A stretch of DNA of 64,000 nt, from positions 2,604,001 through 2,668,000 of the forward strand of contig NZ_CP078089.1 of assembly GCF_022701195.1 (NCBI RefSeq), in the 5' to 3' direction. Shown piece after piece: positions 52,648 through 62,300 of this stretch (positions within the stretch are counted from its first letter, which is position 1; every line of letters begins with the position of its first letter). Made by a program: the position numbers and the translations under genes. Source of the stretch: Allobaculum mucilyticum. Its GTDB lineage: Bacteria > Bacillota_I > Bacilli_A > Erysipelotrichales > Erysipelotrichaceae. The notes beneath the pieces are model-generated. The model had not been told where the DNA came from. It saw nothing but the letters and a program-made list of their open reading frames with translations, and did no database searches.

Positions 52648-54963
52648 GTGGCTCATGAAAACTGGAACGCGATCGACTTTGACAGCGTTCTGAATCAGTT
52701 TGCTGCAAAAGCAGCTTCCCCCAAAACCGCAAAACTCATCATGAAAGCAGAACCGATCCGCTCGAATCCTGTCCTGCGCGAACAGCTCGATCTTGTTCGT
52801 GAAGCAGGAGCATTCCTGCAGGGCGGCGGCGATGTTTCATTAGGCGGCCTGGGCGATATTGTTCCCCTGGTCAAAACCGCCAAAAAAGGGCTGACTCTGC
52901 TTCCGGATGAACTGCTGCAGATCTCGCTGTTCTGCGGTGCCGTTGATGCCGCATCCAGAACATTTACCGATCAGCAGCCGCTTCTTCACGATCTGGCTTC
53001 TACGCTGCAGACTTTAAGACCCCTGCAGAGCTCCATCGACGAAGCAATCGACCTGTCCGGTCAGATCAAACCGGATGCGTCTGCCCGTCTGGTCAATCTC
53101 AGCGACCGGCTCCGTTCCCTGAAAGCCGAACTGTCAGCCGCCGCCAGGAAATTCATTTCGGCTCATGCGACTTCGCTTGTCGATACAACAACCGCCTATG
53201 CAGGCGGACGACTCTGCGTTCTGGTTCGCAGCAGCGATAAATACCGTTTTGGCGGCATCGTTCATGGAACAACCCAGTCCGGTGCCGGCAGCTATGTCGA
53301 ACCGGAGTCTCTTGTGACGATCAACAACTCGATTGCATCGACAGAAAACGATATTGAAGAAGAGAAAAAGCGGATCTGTACCGAGCTCTCTTCACGCGTC
53401 AAAGTCAATGCCAAAGCGCTGCTTTCCGATGATGAAACGCTCACCCGGATCGATCTTGCCCTGGCAAAAGCCCGCTGGATGCTCAGCCATGACGGCTGCG
53501 TACCAACGCTCCATGCCGGCAGTCATTCACTGTCGATCGATCATGCAGTTCATCCGCTTCTTGATCAGGCAACTGCAGTTGCCAACTCCTATTCGCTGCG
53601 CTCCGATCAGGCCTGCTTGATGATTACTGGAAGCAACATGGGCGGCAAAACGGTTACGCTCAAAACCATTGCGCTTTTTGTTCTGCTTGCCCACAGCGGC
53701 TATCCAGTCAGTGCGCACCGTGCTCTGCTGCCGATGTATACCCGCTTCTATTTCGATGTAGGCGATGAGCAGTCGATCGAAAACAACCTGTCGACATTCT
53801 CTTCGCATGTCTCCCGTATTGGAACCATCCTGAAAAAGGCCGACGAACATACGTTCGTCCTGCTTGATGAAATCGGCAGCGGTACGGATCCGGCTGAAGG
53901 TGCTGCTCTAGCACAGGCGATTCTTGAAGAACTGATTGAACGCGGTTCGACCGTTCTGACCAGTACGCATTATGGACAGGTCAAAGCTTTCGGTAAAACC
54001 TGTCCGGCTGTTCTAATCGGTTCTGTAGAATTCGACCCGAACACCCTTCGTCCGACCTACCGCTTCCTGCCCGGCGTTTCGGGAGCAAGCTGCGCGTTCC
54101 ATATTGCCAGCCAGTTTGGCATGAACCACAAAGTTCTCGAACGGGCACGGATGCTAAAAAAGGAAAACGAATCCGAGGCTGCAAAACAGCTTGAATCGCT
54201 TGAAAAGCAGCAGGCAAAAGTCCAGAAGCAGAAAGACAAGTTCGATGCTCTGGTCAAAGATGCCCACCGACTGCAGAAAAAGGCTGATGAAGACCAGAAG
54301 AAATGGGCTTCGATGAAAAAGCGCCTGGATGACGACTATGCCCAGAAGCTAGATGACATGCTTTTTGAAAAGACAGAAGAAGCAAAGGCCATTGTGCGCG
54401 AACTGAAAAAGAGCGCCGGCAAAGCAAGTCATGAGCAGATCGAAAAGATGGGCGAACTCAATGCCCTTGGCAAAGGTCAGCCTTCTTCCCAGGTGAAAGA
54501 AGAGCCGAAAGTCCAGGAGAAGATTGAACCCGGTGACTATGTTCATGTTCTTGGCCTGAACAACCATGGCGAAGTTCTCGATATCCGAAAGAAAAAAGCA
54601 ACGGTTCTCGTCAATGGACGCAAAGTCAATGTGTCTCTCGATCAGCTTGAGAAGATGAAGAAACCGGCTGTTCAGAAGCCGGTCCGCAAAAAAGAAACAT
54701 CGGATATCTCTTTCCGTCCGTTTCCGCTTGAACTGAATCTGATCGGCATGCGTGTCGAAGAGGGCATCCGTGAACTGGATCACTATATTGATCAGGCTGT
54801 CTATCACAACATCAAAAACGTACGGATCATTCACGGCATGGGCACAGGTGCTCTGCGCAATGCCGTGACCAAAGATCTGCGTTCTCACCCGCAGGTAAAG
54901 AAGATTTCAACCGGCGGACCGTCCGATGGAGGACTGGGTGCCACGCTTGTGGAACTTAAGTAG
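52648..54963 (+). CDS. mutS2: MutS2 family protein
   Basis: A 771-residue ribosome-collision/recombination ATPase related to MutS but without mismatch-recognition domains. The MutS core and clamp are followed by Walker A MITGSNMGGKTVTLKT, Walker B FVLLDEIGSGTDPAEGAAL, a long Lys/Glu coiled coil (about 500-600), a KOW-like segment, and a C-terminal Smr domain (about 690-771) with IIHGMGTGALR. The Smr LDLRG motif reads LNLIG, an altered nuclease-associated motif. The start is GTG 52648 with AGAAGG 8 bases upstream; an in-frame GTG nine bases earlier overlaps that site. Confidence 0.94.
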   Translation: MAHENWNAIDFDSVLNQFAAKAASPKTAKLIMKAEPIRSNPVLREQLDLVREAGAFLQGGGDVSLGGLGDIVPLVKTAKKGLTLLPDELLQISLFCGAVDAASRTFTDQQPLLHDLASTLQTLRPLQSSIDEAIDLSGQIKPDASARLVNLSDRLRSLKAELSAAARKFISAHATSLVDTTTAYAGGRLCVLVRSSDKYRFGGIVHGTTQSGAGSYVEPESLVTINNSIASTENDIEEEKKRICTELSSRVKVNAKALLSDDETLTRIDLALAKARWMLSHDGCVPTLHAGSHSLSIDHAVHPLLDQATAVANSYSLRSDQACLMITGSNMGGKTVTLKTIALFVLLAHSGYPVSAHRALLPMYTRFYFDVGDEQSIENNLSTFSSHVSRIGTILKKADEHTFVLLDEIGSGTDPAEGAALAQAILEELIERGSTVLTSTHYGQVKAFGKTCPAVLIGSVEFDPNTLRPTYRFLPGVSGASCAFHIASQFGMNHKVLERARMLKKENESEAAKQLESLEKQQAKVQKQKDKFDALVKDAHRLQKKADEDQKKWASMKKRLDDDYAQKLDDMLFEKTEEAKAIVRELKKSAGKASHEQIEKMGELNALGKGQPSSQVKEEPKVQEKIEPGDYVHVLGLNNHGEVLDIRKKKATVLVNGRKVNVSLDQLEKMKKPAVQKPVRKKETSDISFRPFPLELNLIGMRVEEGIRELDHYIDQAVYHNIKNVRIIHGMGTGALRNAVTKDLRSHPQVKKISTGGPSDGGLGATLVELK

Positions 54964-55080
54964 CCACAGACGGATTTGATATAATTTCAATCGGACAGGA
55001 TGTGCAGAAGAGCTCCGATTGAAACAGACAGACGTTCAGAATCTGAGTGTCTGTATCAGCTTCTGCTTAGAAAGGGTTTT

Positions 55081-56964
55081 ATGCCGCTGACTGACCATAT
55101 TCAGAAAAAGCTTGAACTGCTGCCGGATGGTCCCGGCTGCTACATCATGAAAGACGCCAGTCAGGAAATCCTTTATGTAGGAAAGGCGAAGGTGCTTAAA
55201 AACCGTGTCCGTTCCTACTTCCATGGCGTCCACAATAACAAGACCACCAAACTCGTTGCCCGGATTGAAGACTTTGAATTCATCCGGACCTCGACCGAAA
55301 AAGAAGCCCTGCTTCTGGAAATCAACCTGATTAAGAAGTACCGGCCGCCTTTTAACATCATGTTCATGGATGACAAGATGTATCCCTACATCGAAGTCAC
55401 CAAAGGCGCCGACTTTGCGGTCCGCATTACCCGGACGACCAAGTCGAAGAAAAGCGACTATTTCGGTCCGTATCCGGTGTCGACCTATGCCTATGACATG
55501 GTCAAGCTGATCAACCAGCTCTTTCCGATGCGAAAATGCCGGACCATGGGCAAAGCGCCGTGCCTGTACTATCACATGCATCAGTGTCCAGGATTCTGCT
55601 TTAAGGAAGTGGATGAAAAAGAAGCGCTTGCCCGGCGTGAGAAAGTCATCCGCTTTCTGAAAGGCTACACCGATGAAGTCAAAGGGGAACTGACGGAAAA
55701 GATGGGCGAAGCCGCAGAAAGTCTGCAGTTTGAACGTGCCGCTGAACTCCGTGAACAGATCCGCTCGATCGACTACATTCAGGAGAAGCAGACCATCGAC
55801 TTTTCGATCAAAGAAAACTTCGACGTGTTTGGCTGGTATGAAGATAAAGGCTATATCTCGTTTCAGGGCTTCTTCGTCCGTGAGGGCAAGCTGCTTGAAC
55901 GCAACATGTCTGTCACTCCGATTTACGAAGAATCCGATGAAGCGTTTGTTTCCTACATTGTTCAGTACTATCAGACCAACAAAATCCCGCGGACGATTTA
56001 TGTCCCGGCGGGAACCGATGTTGAGGCTCTGGAAGAAGCTCTGTCGACAAAAGTGATCATCCCTCAGAGGGGCGACCGCAAAAAGCTCGTCGATCTGGCC
56101 TGCGCAAACGCAAAAGAAGCCCACGAGCAGAAATTCCAGCTTGTCTACCGCAAGGACAGGGAGCTCGACAGTGCCAACCGGAAGCTGTCTTCGATTTTTG
56201 GCAAGCCGGTTCATACAGTTGAGCTGTTCGATAACTCACATATTTCCGGATCGTATAACGTTTCCGGTCTGGTCGCGTTCAAGGACGGCAAGCCGGATAA
56301 ATCCAATTACCGGAAGTACCAGCTTGACGGCTACCGTTCCGATACCGATTCCATGAAAGAAGCGGTCATGCGTCGCTATTCCCGTCTGCAGAAAGAAGGC
56401 AGGCCGATGCCGGATCTGCTTCTTGTCGATGGCGGAATCGGACAGATTCATGCCGCCAGACAGGTTCTTGATGAGCTTGGGGTACATCTGACGCTTGCCG
56501 GTCTGGTCAAGGACGATAAGCATTCGACCAGAGCACTTCTCAATGAAGATCTTGAAGAAATTCCGCTGGAAAAAACCGAACCGCTGTTCTTTCTGCTGAC
56601 CCGTATGCAGGATGAAGTGCACCGGTTTGCGATTACCTATCATCAGCAGCTCCGTGCCAAAGGCATGACAAAATCGGTTCTCGATGATGTGCCAGGCATT
56701 GGACCAAAGCGCAAAAAACAGATTCAGTCTGCTTTTCCGTCTCTGAAGAAAATGCGTGCGGCGACTTTTGCAGATTTTGAACAGTATCTGCCGGAGAAAA
56801 CCGCTGCGCTTCTCTATACCCGTCTGCATGAACACGACGAACAGGCAGACGAAGGAATCGATGCAGTGCAGGAACTGGACGAAACAGTCTCTGCTGAACT
56901 TCCAGCAGAGACTGAACAGACAGATCATCCGGATGCAGAAGCCGGGAAAGGGGAAACCGTATGA
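55081..56964 (+). CDS. uvrC: Excinuclease ABC subunit C
   Basis: Makes both incisions in nucleotide excision repair. In the 627-residue protein the GIY-YIG domain starts PDGPGCYIMKDASQEILYVGKA (shown in part), followed by the UVR segment (SLQFERAAELREQIRSI), the RNase H-like nuclease (ELFDNSHISGSYNVSGLVAF; LLLVDGGIGQIHAAR) and helix-hairpin-helix motifs (LDDVPGIGPKRKKQI). The C-terminus has an acidic, non-conserved tail of about 40 residues. ATG 55081 has AGAAAGGG upstream. Its stop overlaps the start of the VanY-like gene in an ATGA arrangement. Confidence 0.96.
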   Translation: MPLTDHIQKKLELLPDGPGCYIMKDASQEILYVGKAKVLKNRVRSYFHGVHNNKTTKLVARIEDFEFIRTSTEKEALLLEINLIKKYRPPFNIMFMDDKMYPYIEVTKGADFAVRITRTTKSKKSDYFGPYPVSTYAYDMVKLINQLFPMRKCRTMGKAPCLYYHMHQCPGFCFKEVDEKEALARREKVIRFLKGYTDEVKGELTEKMGEAAESLQFERAAELREQIRSIDYIQEKQTIDFSIKENFDVFGWYEDKGYISFQGFFVREGKLLERNMSVTPIYEESDEAFVSYIVQYYQTNKIPRTIYVPAGTDVEALEEALSTKVIIPQRGDRKKLVDLACANAKEAHEQKFQLVYRKDRELDSANRKLSSIFGKPVHTVELFDNSHISGSYNVSGLVAFKDGKPDKSNYRKYQLDGYRSDTDSMKEAVMRRYSRLQKEGRPMPDLLLVDGGIGQIHAARQVLDELGVHLTLAGLVKDDKHSTRALLNEDLEEIPLEKTEPLFFLLTRMQDEVHRFAITYHQQLRAKGMTKSVLDDVPGIGPKRKKQIQSAFPSLKKMRAATFADFEQYLPEKTAALLYTRLHEHDEQADEGIDAVQELDETVSAELPAETEQTDHPDAEAGKGETV

Positions 56965-58091
56965 AGTCAAAACGGGTGATGATTCGAACCCGCGCGGTCA
57001 TTTTTGCGAGCTGCATCGCGGTTTTCGCTCTGACTATTCTGCGCATGGATGCGGTATCCAATCCGCTTACGCGCTATCCCTACGGATCGCCTGAAGAGCG
57101 GGATCAGCTTGAATCGCTGCTGGATGATTCACAGATCGGCATACTGATCAACATGCAGCTCCAGCCTGAAGAAGTTCTGCCCTTTGCGAGTGTTGAAGGG
57201 TTTGATATGAACAACATCCAGTACTACAACGGAGTCATGGATGTTCAGCAGGCTGACCCGCAGTTCATTGTTTACTTTGTCAATAAGTACCGTCCGCGCA
57301 TGAGCCTTGATCAGATGGAACAGGCACTCGAATGGCTGTCCTATTCCGACCTGATCGACTACCTGGAAACAGCCACAACGATCCCGCTGTATCAGGGCAA
57401 CCCAAATGAAATTCTGACAATGCTGGACGGTACGCAGACGCTTGCAAGATGGCGTCCGCAGGTTTTAACCGAAATCGCTCCCGGCATTTATCTTCGCTTT
57501 GCGGCCGCAAATGCCTGGAATCAGCTGAGCCAGGCAGCTGCGCAGGATGGAATTACTCTGGTGCCGCAGTCCGGTTTTCAGTCGATTGAAGATCAGCAGG
57601 CTGCACCGGAATATTCCAGCTATCCGCAGGGTCCTTACGGAACGCGTGAAGAACAGCTGGGCATGACGGTCCATCTTGATGGCTTTGATGCCTGGAATAC
57701 ACTGCTCTCCCAGCCGCAGGCTGTTATAGAGGAGTCATCAGAACAGGATGATTCTGAAGCAGATTCGCAGTCTTTACAGTCTTCGCAGCCTTCGGACTCT
57801 GCAGAAGTTTCACAGGAATCACAGACCACGCAGGATCTCAATGCGGATGAAGAGGAGAATGTTTCTTCTCAGGATGCCGGTCCAATGAGCTTGGAAGAAG
57901 CCTGGGAATCCCTGGATGAAAGCCAGAAGGCAGTTATTGAATGGCTTAGAGCAAATGCAGCCCAGTATGGATGGATCTTCCGCTATCCTGAAAACGATAC
58001 GCAGAACAAAGACATGGCATGGCAGCCGTTTGTCCTGCGCTATGTCGGAATCCCCCGGGCAATGGAACTTTCCGGAGATTCTGAATCATAA
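56961..58091 (+). CDS. VanY/LdcB-like carboxypeptidase homolog lacking zinc ligands
   Basis: A 376-residue exported or membrane-anchored protein with one N-terminal hydrophobic segment (about 10-28). The VanY (M15B) frame is recognisable: YFVNKYRP, QSGFQSIEDQQ (SGYRSxxxQ), a GTREEQLGMTVHL segment, then GWIFRYPEND and QPFVLRYVG. The catalytic residues are missing: the SEHxxGxxxD motif has E231 for the His ligand and H238 for the Asp ligand, and EPWH reads Q355-P-F-V358. A Ser/Glu-rich insert (about 255-310) splits the domain. It is probably not an active D,D- or L,D-carboxypeptidase and may bind peptidoglycan. Translationally coupled to uvrC. Confidence 0.8.
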   Translation: MKSKRVMIRTRAVIFASCIAVFALTILRMDAVSNPLTRYPYGSPEERDQLESLLDDSQIGILINMQLQPEEVLPFASVEGFDMNNIQYYNGVMDVQQADPQFIVYFVNKYRPRMSLDQMEQALEWLSYSDLIDYLETATTIPLYQGNPNEILTMLDGTQTLARWRPQVLTEIAPGIYLRFAAANAWNQLSQAAAQDGITLVPQSGFQSIEDQQAAPEYSSYPQGPYGTREEQLGMTVHLDGFDAWNTLLSQPQAVIEESSEQDDSEADSQSLQSSQPSDSAEVSQESQTTQDLNADEEENVSSQDAGPMSLEEAWESLDESQKAVIEWLRANAAQYGWIFRYPENDTQNKDMAWQPFVLRYVGIPRAMELSGDSES

Positions 58092-58097
58092 AAAATA

Positions 58098-58121
58098 AAC
58101 CGGGCCTGCAAAGACCCGGTT
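58098..58121 (+). terminator. Hairpin after the VanY-like gene
   Basis: AACCGGG (58098-58104) pairs with CCCGGTT (58115-58121), but no T run follows, so it may be a weak terminator. A second hairpin (AGAACATC 58128-58135 with GATGTTCT 58143-58150) ends just before the SD of the next gene. Confidence 0.4.
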
Positions 58122-58167
58122 ACAGAAAGAACATCCATCTTTGATGTTCTATGGAGCAGAACACAAT

Positions 58168-58689
58168 ATGCGAACACAGATTGTAGCGGTCAGCGATACG
58201 CATGGACTGAGTCAGGTTCTGCCTTTGCTGGAAAAAGCCTATCCTCATGCATCAGCCTACCTGCATATGGGGGATCTTGAAGACGATCCCAGGCTGTACC
58301 CGAAATGGATTTTTGTACGCGGAAACAATGACTATATGTTTGGCATGGAAATTCCCGATGCCCGTGTCGTCCGCGTCAATGATACCCGGATCTATATGAC
58401 CCATTCTCACCGGTTTGGCTACAGCCGCCGGGAAGAGCGGATCGCAGCAGCCGCAAAAGAAAACGACTGCCAGATCGCGCTTTTCGGACATACTCACGTA
58501 CCAGTAGCTCGAAAAATTGACGGAATCTGGGTAGTCAATCCTGGCAGCGTGGCTTTTCCGCGGGATGGCAAATCCTCCTGCTATGCAGTTATTGATATTG
58601 AAGAAGACGGTACGATTGAGCTGCACCTTCTTCATGAAGAAGAGTGGCCGTTCCGGCTGCCCGCACAGAACCGCCGCTGGTTCTGGTAG
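58168..58689 (+). CDS. YfcE/MJ0936-family metallophosphodiesterase
   Basis: A 173-residue calcineurin-like phosphoesterase with all metal motifs: VSDTHGLS (D-x-H), YLHMGDLED (GD), VRGNNDY (GN-x-D), MTHSHRFGYS (H) and LFGHTHVPV (GHxH). Relatives cleave phosphodiesters of small molecules; the physiological substrate is unknown. Start ATG 58168 has GGAG about 12 bases upstream and matches the family start; in-frame TTG and ATG codons lie 24-27 bases earlier. A hairpin directly precedes the SD. Confidence 0.92.
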   Translation: MRTQIVAVSDTHGLSQVLPLLEKAYPHASAYLHMGDLEDDPRLYPKWIFVRGNNDYMFGMEIPDARVVRVNDTRIYMTHSHRFGYSRREERIAAAAKENDCQIALFGHTHVPVARKIDGIWVVNPGSVAFPRDGKSSCYAVIDIEEDGTIELHLLHEEEWPFRLPAQNRRWFW

Positions 58690-59376
58690 AAATCGAATCT
58701 TTACAGAACATGTGCAAAGGCTTAAACAGCCGGTAATCAGAATCTGATGCCAGCAGTTTCAGCCTTTTGTTTATGAAAACTGATTTTCAAAAAGATCATC
58801 CGGTGAGTTCTGCTGCGGAAGAGACGGCAGCTTTTCCGTCGGAATTCATTCAAATTACTCTGACCTGACGAACAAAGGATTACTGAATGCAGGACTGGTC
58901 TGGAGAAGGATTCTTCTGGAATCTGAATGAAATACAGACGGTTTGGATTGTATTCTGCAATATCTATACATATTTATCATTGGATCAGGATAGCAGACTG
59001 AGTGTTCTGATAAACGTCGGTGTAAATAAATGCAGTTAATAATAAATCATATTGGTGATGAAACCCAGTGAAAAACAATGAAAGACGATCGAAGAGTTTA
59101 TTTGCCGAATGATATAATTCATAATGAAAGCGTGATCATTCTGCCTTTTCGCTGGTTCGGGCTCAGCGCAAAGAAGCCGTCCGTTTTCGGCCGGCCTGAC
59201 AGAATACTGCATTTCTGCTTTTTTCTGAATCGATGTCTCTCTGGATGTCTTCCCTTGAGGGAGAAGCAAGCGATAAAAATCGCATTCCGGATGACAGCGG
59301 AAAGAGAACTCTTTAGGCGAAGAGGCAAACCGTTCGGATCAGAAAAAGAGTAAGAGAAAAAAGAAAAGGAGCAACA
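58690..59376. other. Long intergenic region before the GH110-like gene
   Basis: 687 bases without a supported gene. A 91-codon frame (59078-59353) lacks an SD and resembles no family. A promoter-like pair TTGGAT (58943-58948), 16 bases, TATACA (58965-58970) would give a leader of about 400 bases. No riboswitch was recognised. Confidence 0.4.
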
Positions 59377-62300
59377 ATGAAATCATTCAGAAAAGCAGCC
59401 AGTCTGCTTCTGGCTGCTGCAATGGCGTCCTCGACTTTTGCTGCGCAGAGTGCGCCTCTTTTTGCGAATGAGCCGGCTGCTCGTTCTGCAGAAGATGTGC
59501 AGACGGATGCAGTGATCGATGTCACAGATTTTGGCGCTGACCCTTCCGGCTATAAAGACAGTGTTCCAGCTGTTAAAGAGGCAATTGCCGAAGCAAAGAA
59601 GCTGACAGATCAGGGCCAGTCTGTCACCATCTCGTTTCCTAAGGGCGAGTACAATCTCTATCCTGACAAGGCAGAGAAAAAACTGCTTTACCTCTCAAAT
59701 ACAACAGGTGCAAATACGGGCAATGCGCAGCGCATTATCGGTATCTGCATCGAAGACATGAACAATGTCGTAGTCGATGGAAACGGATCCCGTTTCGTAT
59801 ATCACAACCGCATGACCCCATATGCGGCGATCTCTTCAGAAAATGTCATTTTCAAGAACTTCAGCATCGACTATGCTGCTCCAACCTGTCTTGAGATGAC
59901 TTCCATCGCAGTCGATCGTGACGCGAAGACAGTCACCTATCACATTCCGGAAAGTCTGAACTATTCCATCGAAGGAACATCCATTAAATGGAGTTCTGAT
60001 ACCTCTCCTTACACAGGCGATGCGTACTGGGAAAAAACCAACGGCTACAGCTACAAACAGTATTTTAATTCTGTAACCGGCGATGCCGCACGCGGCGACA
60101 ATGGTGCGATGTCCGGTATCTCCTCGATTGAGGATCTTGGAAACCACCAGATTAAGATTACCTACAGCTCTCTCCCGGCGGCTGCCACATTGGGAAGTGT
60201 CTGGGAAACCCGTGACACACTGCGCGACCAGACTGCAGGAACCCTGGCATATTCGAAGAACGTAACGCTGCAGAATATCGATGAGAACTATGTTCATGGC
60301 TTCGGTATCATCGTGCAGATGTGCGAAGACATTACTCTGGACGGCGTTGTTTTTGATACCCCGGATAATTCCGGACGTGCGACCTCTTCAAGTGCGGATG
60401 ACATCAACATCTCTGGCGTTAAGGGAAAGATTACGATTAAAAACTCCCGTTTCCATAATCCGCACGATGACCCGATCAACGTACATGGAACCTTCCTGAA
60501 GGTAACGAATATCGATGGAAACAAAGTCACTGTTGAATACCAGCATAATGAGACTTCCGGTTTCCCGAACTATTTTGTCGGCGACAAGATCGAGTTCTCG
60601 CAGAAAGGAAGCATGGCTCCAGTAGCCAATTCGACCCGTACAGTTACTGCTGTCAGCTCACCCGACGGCAAAGGCGGCTGGATCGGCGAAAACACTGGCT
60701 CCCTTGGCCGTATCGTTCTGACACTGGATGAACCGGCACCAGCTGAAGTCACCGCAAACAACTATCTGACAGAAAACATTACCTACACCCCGGATGTCGA
60801 CATTCACGACAACGTCTTTGACGCTTCGCCAACCCGCGGCATCCTGTGTACAACACGCGGAAAAGTTGATATTCATAACAACATGTTTAACCGCATGAAC
60901 ATGGCTGGTATCTATATTTCCTGTGACGGTCAGTCCTGGTATGAATCCGGACGGGCTACAGATGTAACCATCCGGAACAATACGTTCATCAATGGCAATG
61001 CGCAGGATATCTATATCGAACCGACAAACCCGTCTGTTTCCAAAGACAAACCGGTTCATCACAACATCACCATTGAGGGCAATACGTTCTATACAGAAGG
61101 CAATAAAGTTCTCGATGCCAAGAGTACCGAAGGAATTACCTTCAAAAACAATACGATCCTCCGTGCCCAGCCGTTCTCATCGATCAGCTTCACCACTCCT
61201 GCTGACACGATGAATGTCGGCGTTACCATGGCCCCGAGTGCTGTAATGAATATGAACAGATACTCATCCCGTCTGTTCCGCTTCAACGGAAGCTCGAATA
61301 TCAAGTTTGAGGGAAATACGTATGATCCTCAGCTGCTCCCAGGTATCGAATTTGCTAACGGTACAAGTGCAGCCGATGTAACTTCAACAGACCAGACCAG
61401 TGCTTCACTGAGCCAGGTCCTGCCAGAAGACGCAAAAGCTTACTATCTGTCCAGTGACGAGTCTGTCATTGCAACAGATGCTGCAGGCAACCTGATTGCC
61501 AAAGGCGCAGGCGAAGCGACAATTACCGGCTATGTCATCAGCGGAACCCGTAAATTCATGATGGGTACCAAAACGATTACCGTTAACCCGGATGCTGCTG
61601 AATCCAATGTAAAGATTGTGGTTTCCAGCGACAAAACCGAACTGAATGCAGGCGAAACGGCAAAACTGACTGCAGCTGTAACCGGCGCTGAACAAGGGGC
61701 ACAGGTCACCTGGAGCGTGAGTGACGCATTTACAGGTCAGCCAACTGAAGCAGCCACGATCGCCCAGGACGGAACCCTTACAGCTGGTTCAGCGGGTACG
61801 ATCGTGCGCGTGACTGCTTCTGCAGCTGGTGCTTCTGCGAGTGCTTATGTACAGATCAAAGGAGCAGCCGAATACAGTCTGAGCAGCGATCTGGACGTAC
61901 TCCATGCTGCCGAAACCGACTCGAATCTTGATCAGGTCGTCTATAGCAAAGATTCCATCCGGATCCCTCTGCTTCCAACAGGACTGTATCAGCAGCAGGT
62001 GGCTGCTCATACACTGGGCTCAGCAATCCCCGAAGGCATCGATTCAACGAACTTTACCGTAACGGTCAAAGCCAGTACGCCAGATGGAAACGGCAACTGG
62101 GGCTACAGCGGTCTGTATCTCTTTAAAGATCAGGACAACTACGTTTCTGTAGAGAAGAAGAGCCGTGCAGATTCCAGCAACCAGTCTGAGCGTATGGCAA
62201 TGGTTCGCGAAGTCAGCCAGCATGCTGCAGAAACCTGGAATGGCGGAACTGAAGGCGCTGGAGAAAACATGAACACCGCTGCAGATGTCTGGTATCGCCT

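Noticed and set aside
55036-56214. 392-codon minus-strand frame inside uvrC
   Set aside because: Antisense shadow of a conserved gene with no independent support.
59078-59353. 91-codon plus-strand frame before the GH110-like gene
   Set aside because: No SD, no family, Cys/Phe/Arg-rich composition unlike neighbours, and it overlaps the probable leader of the next gene.
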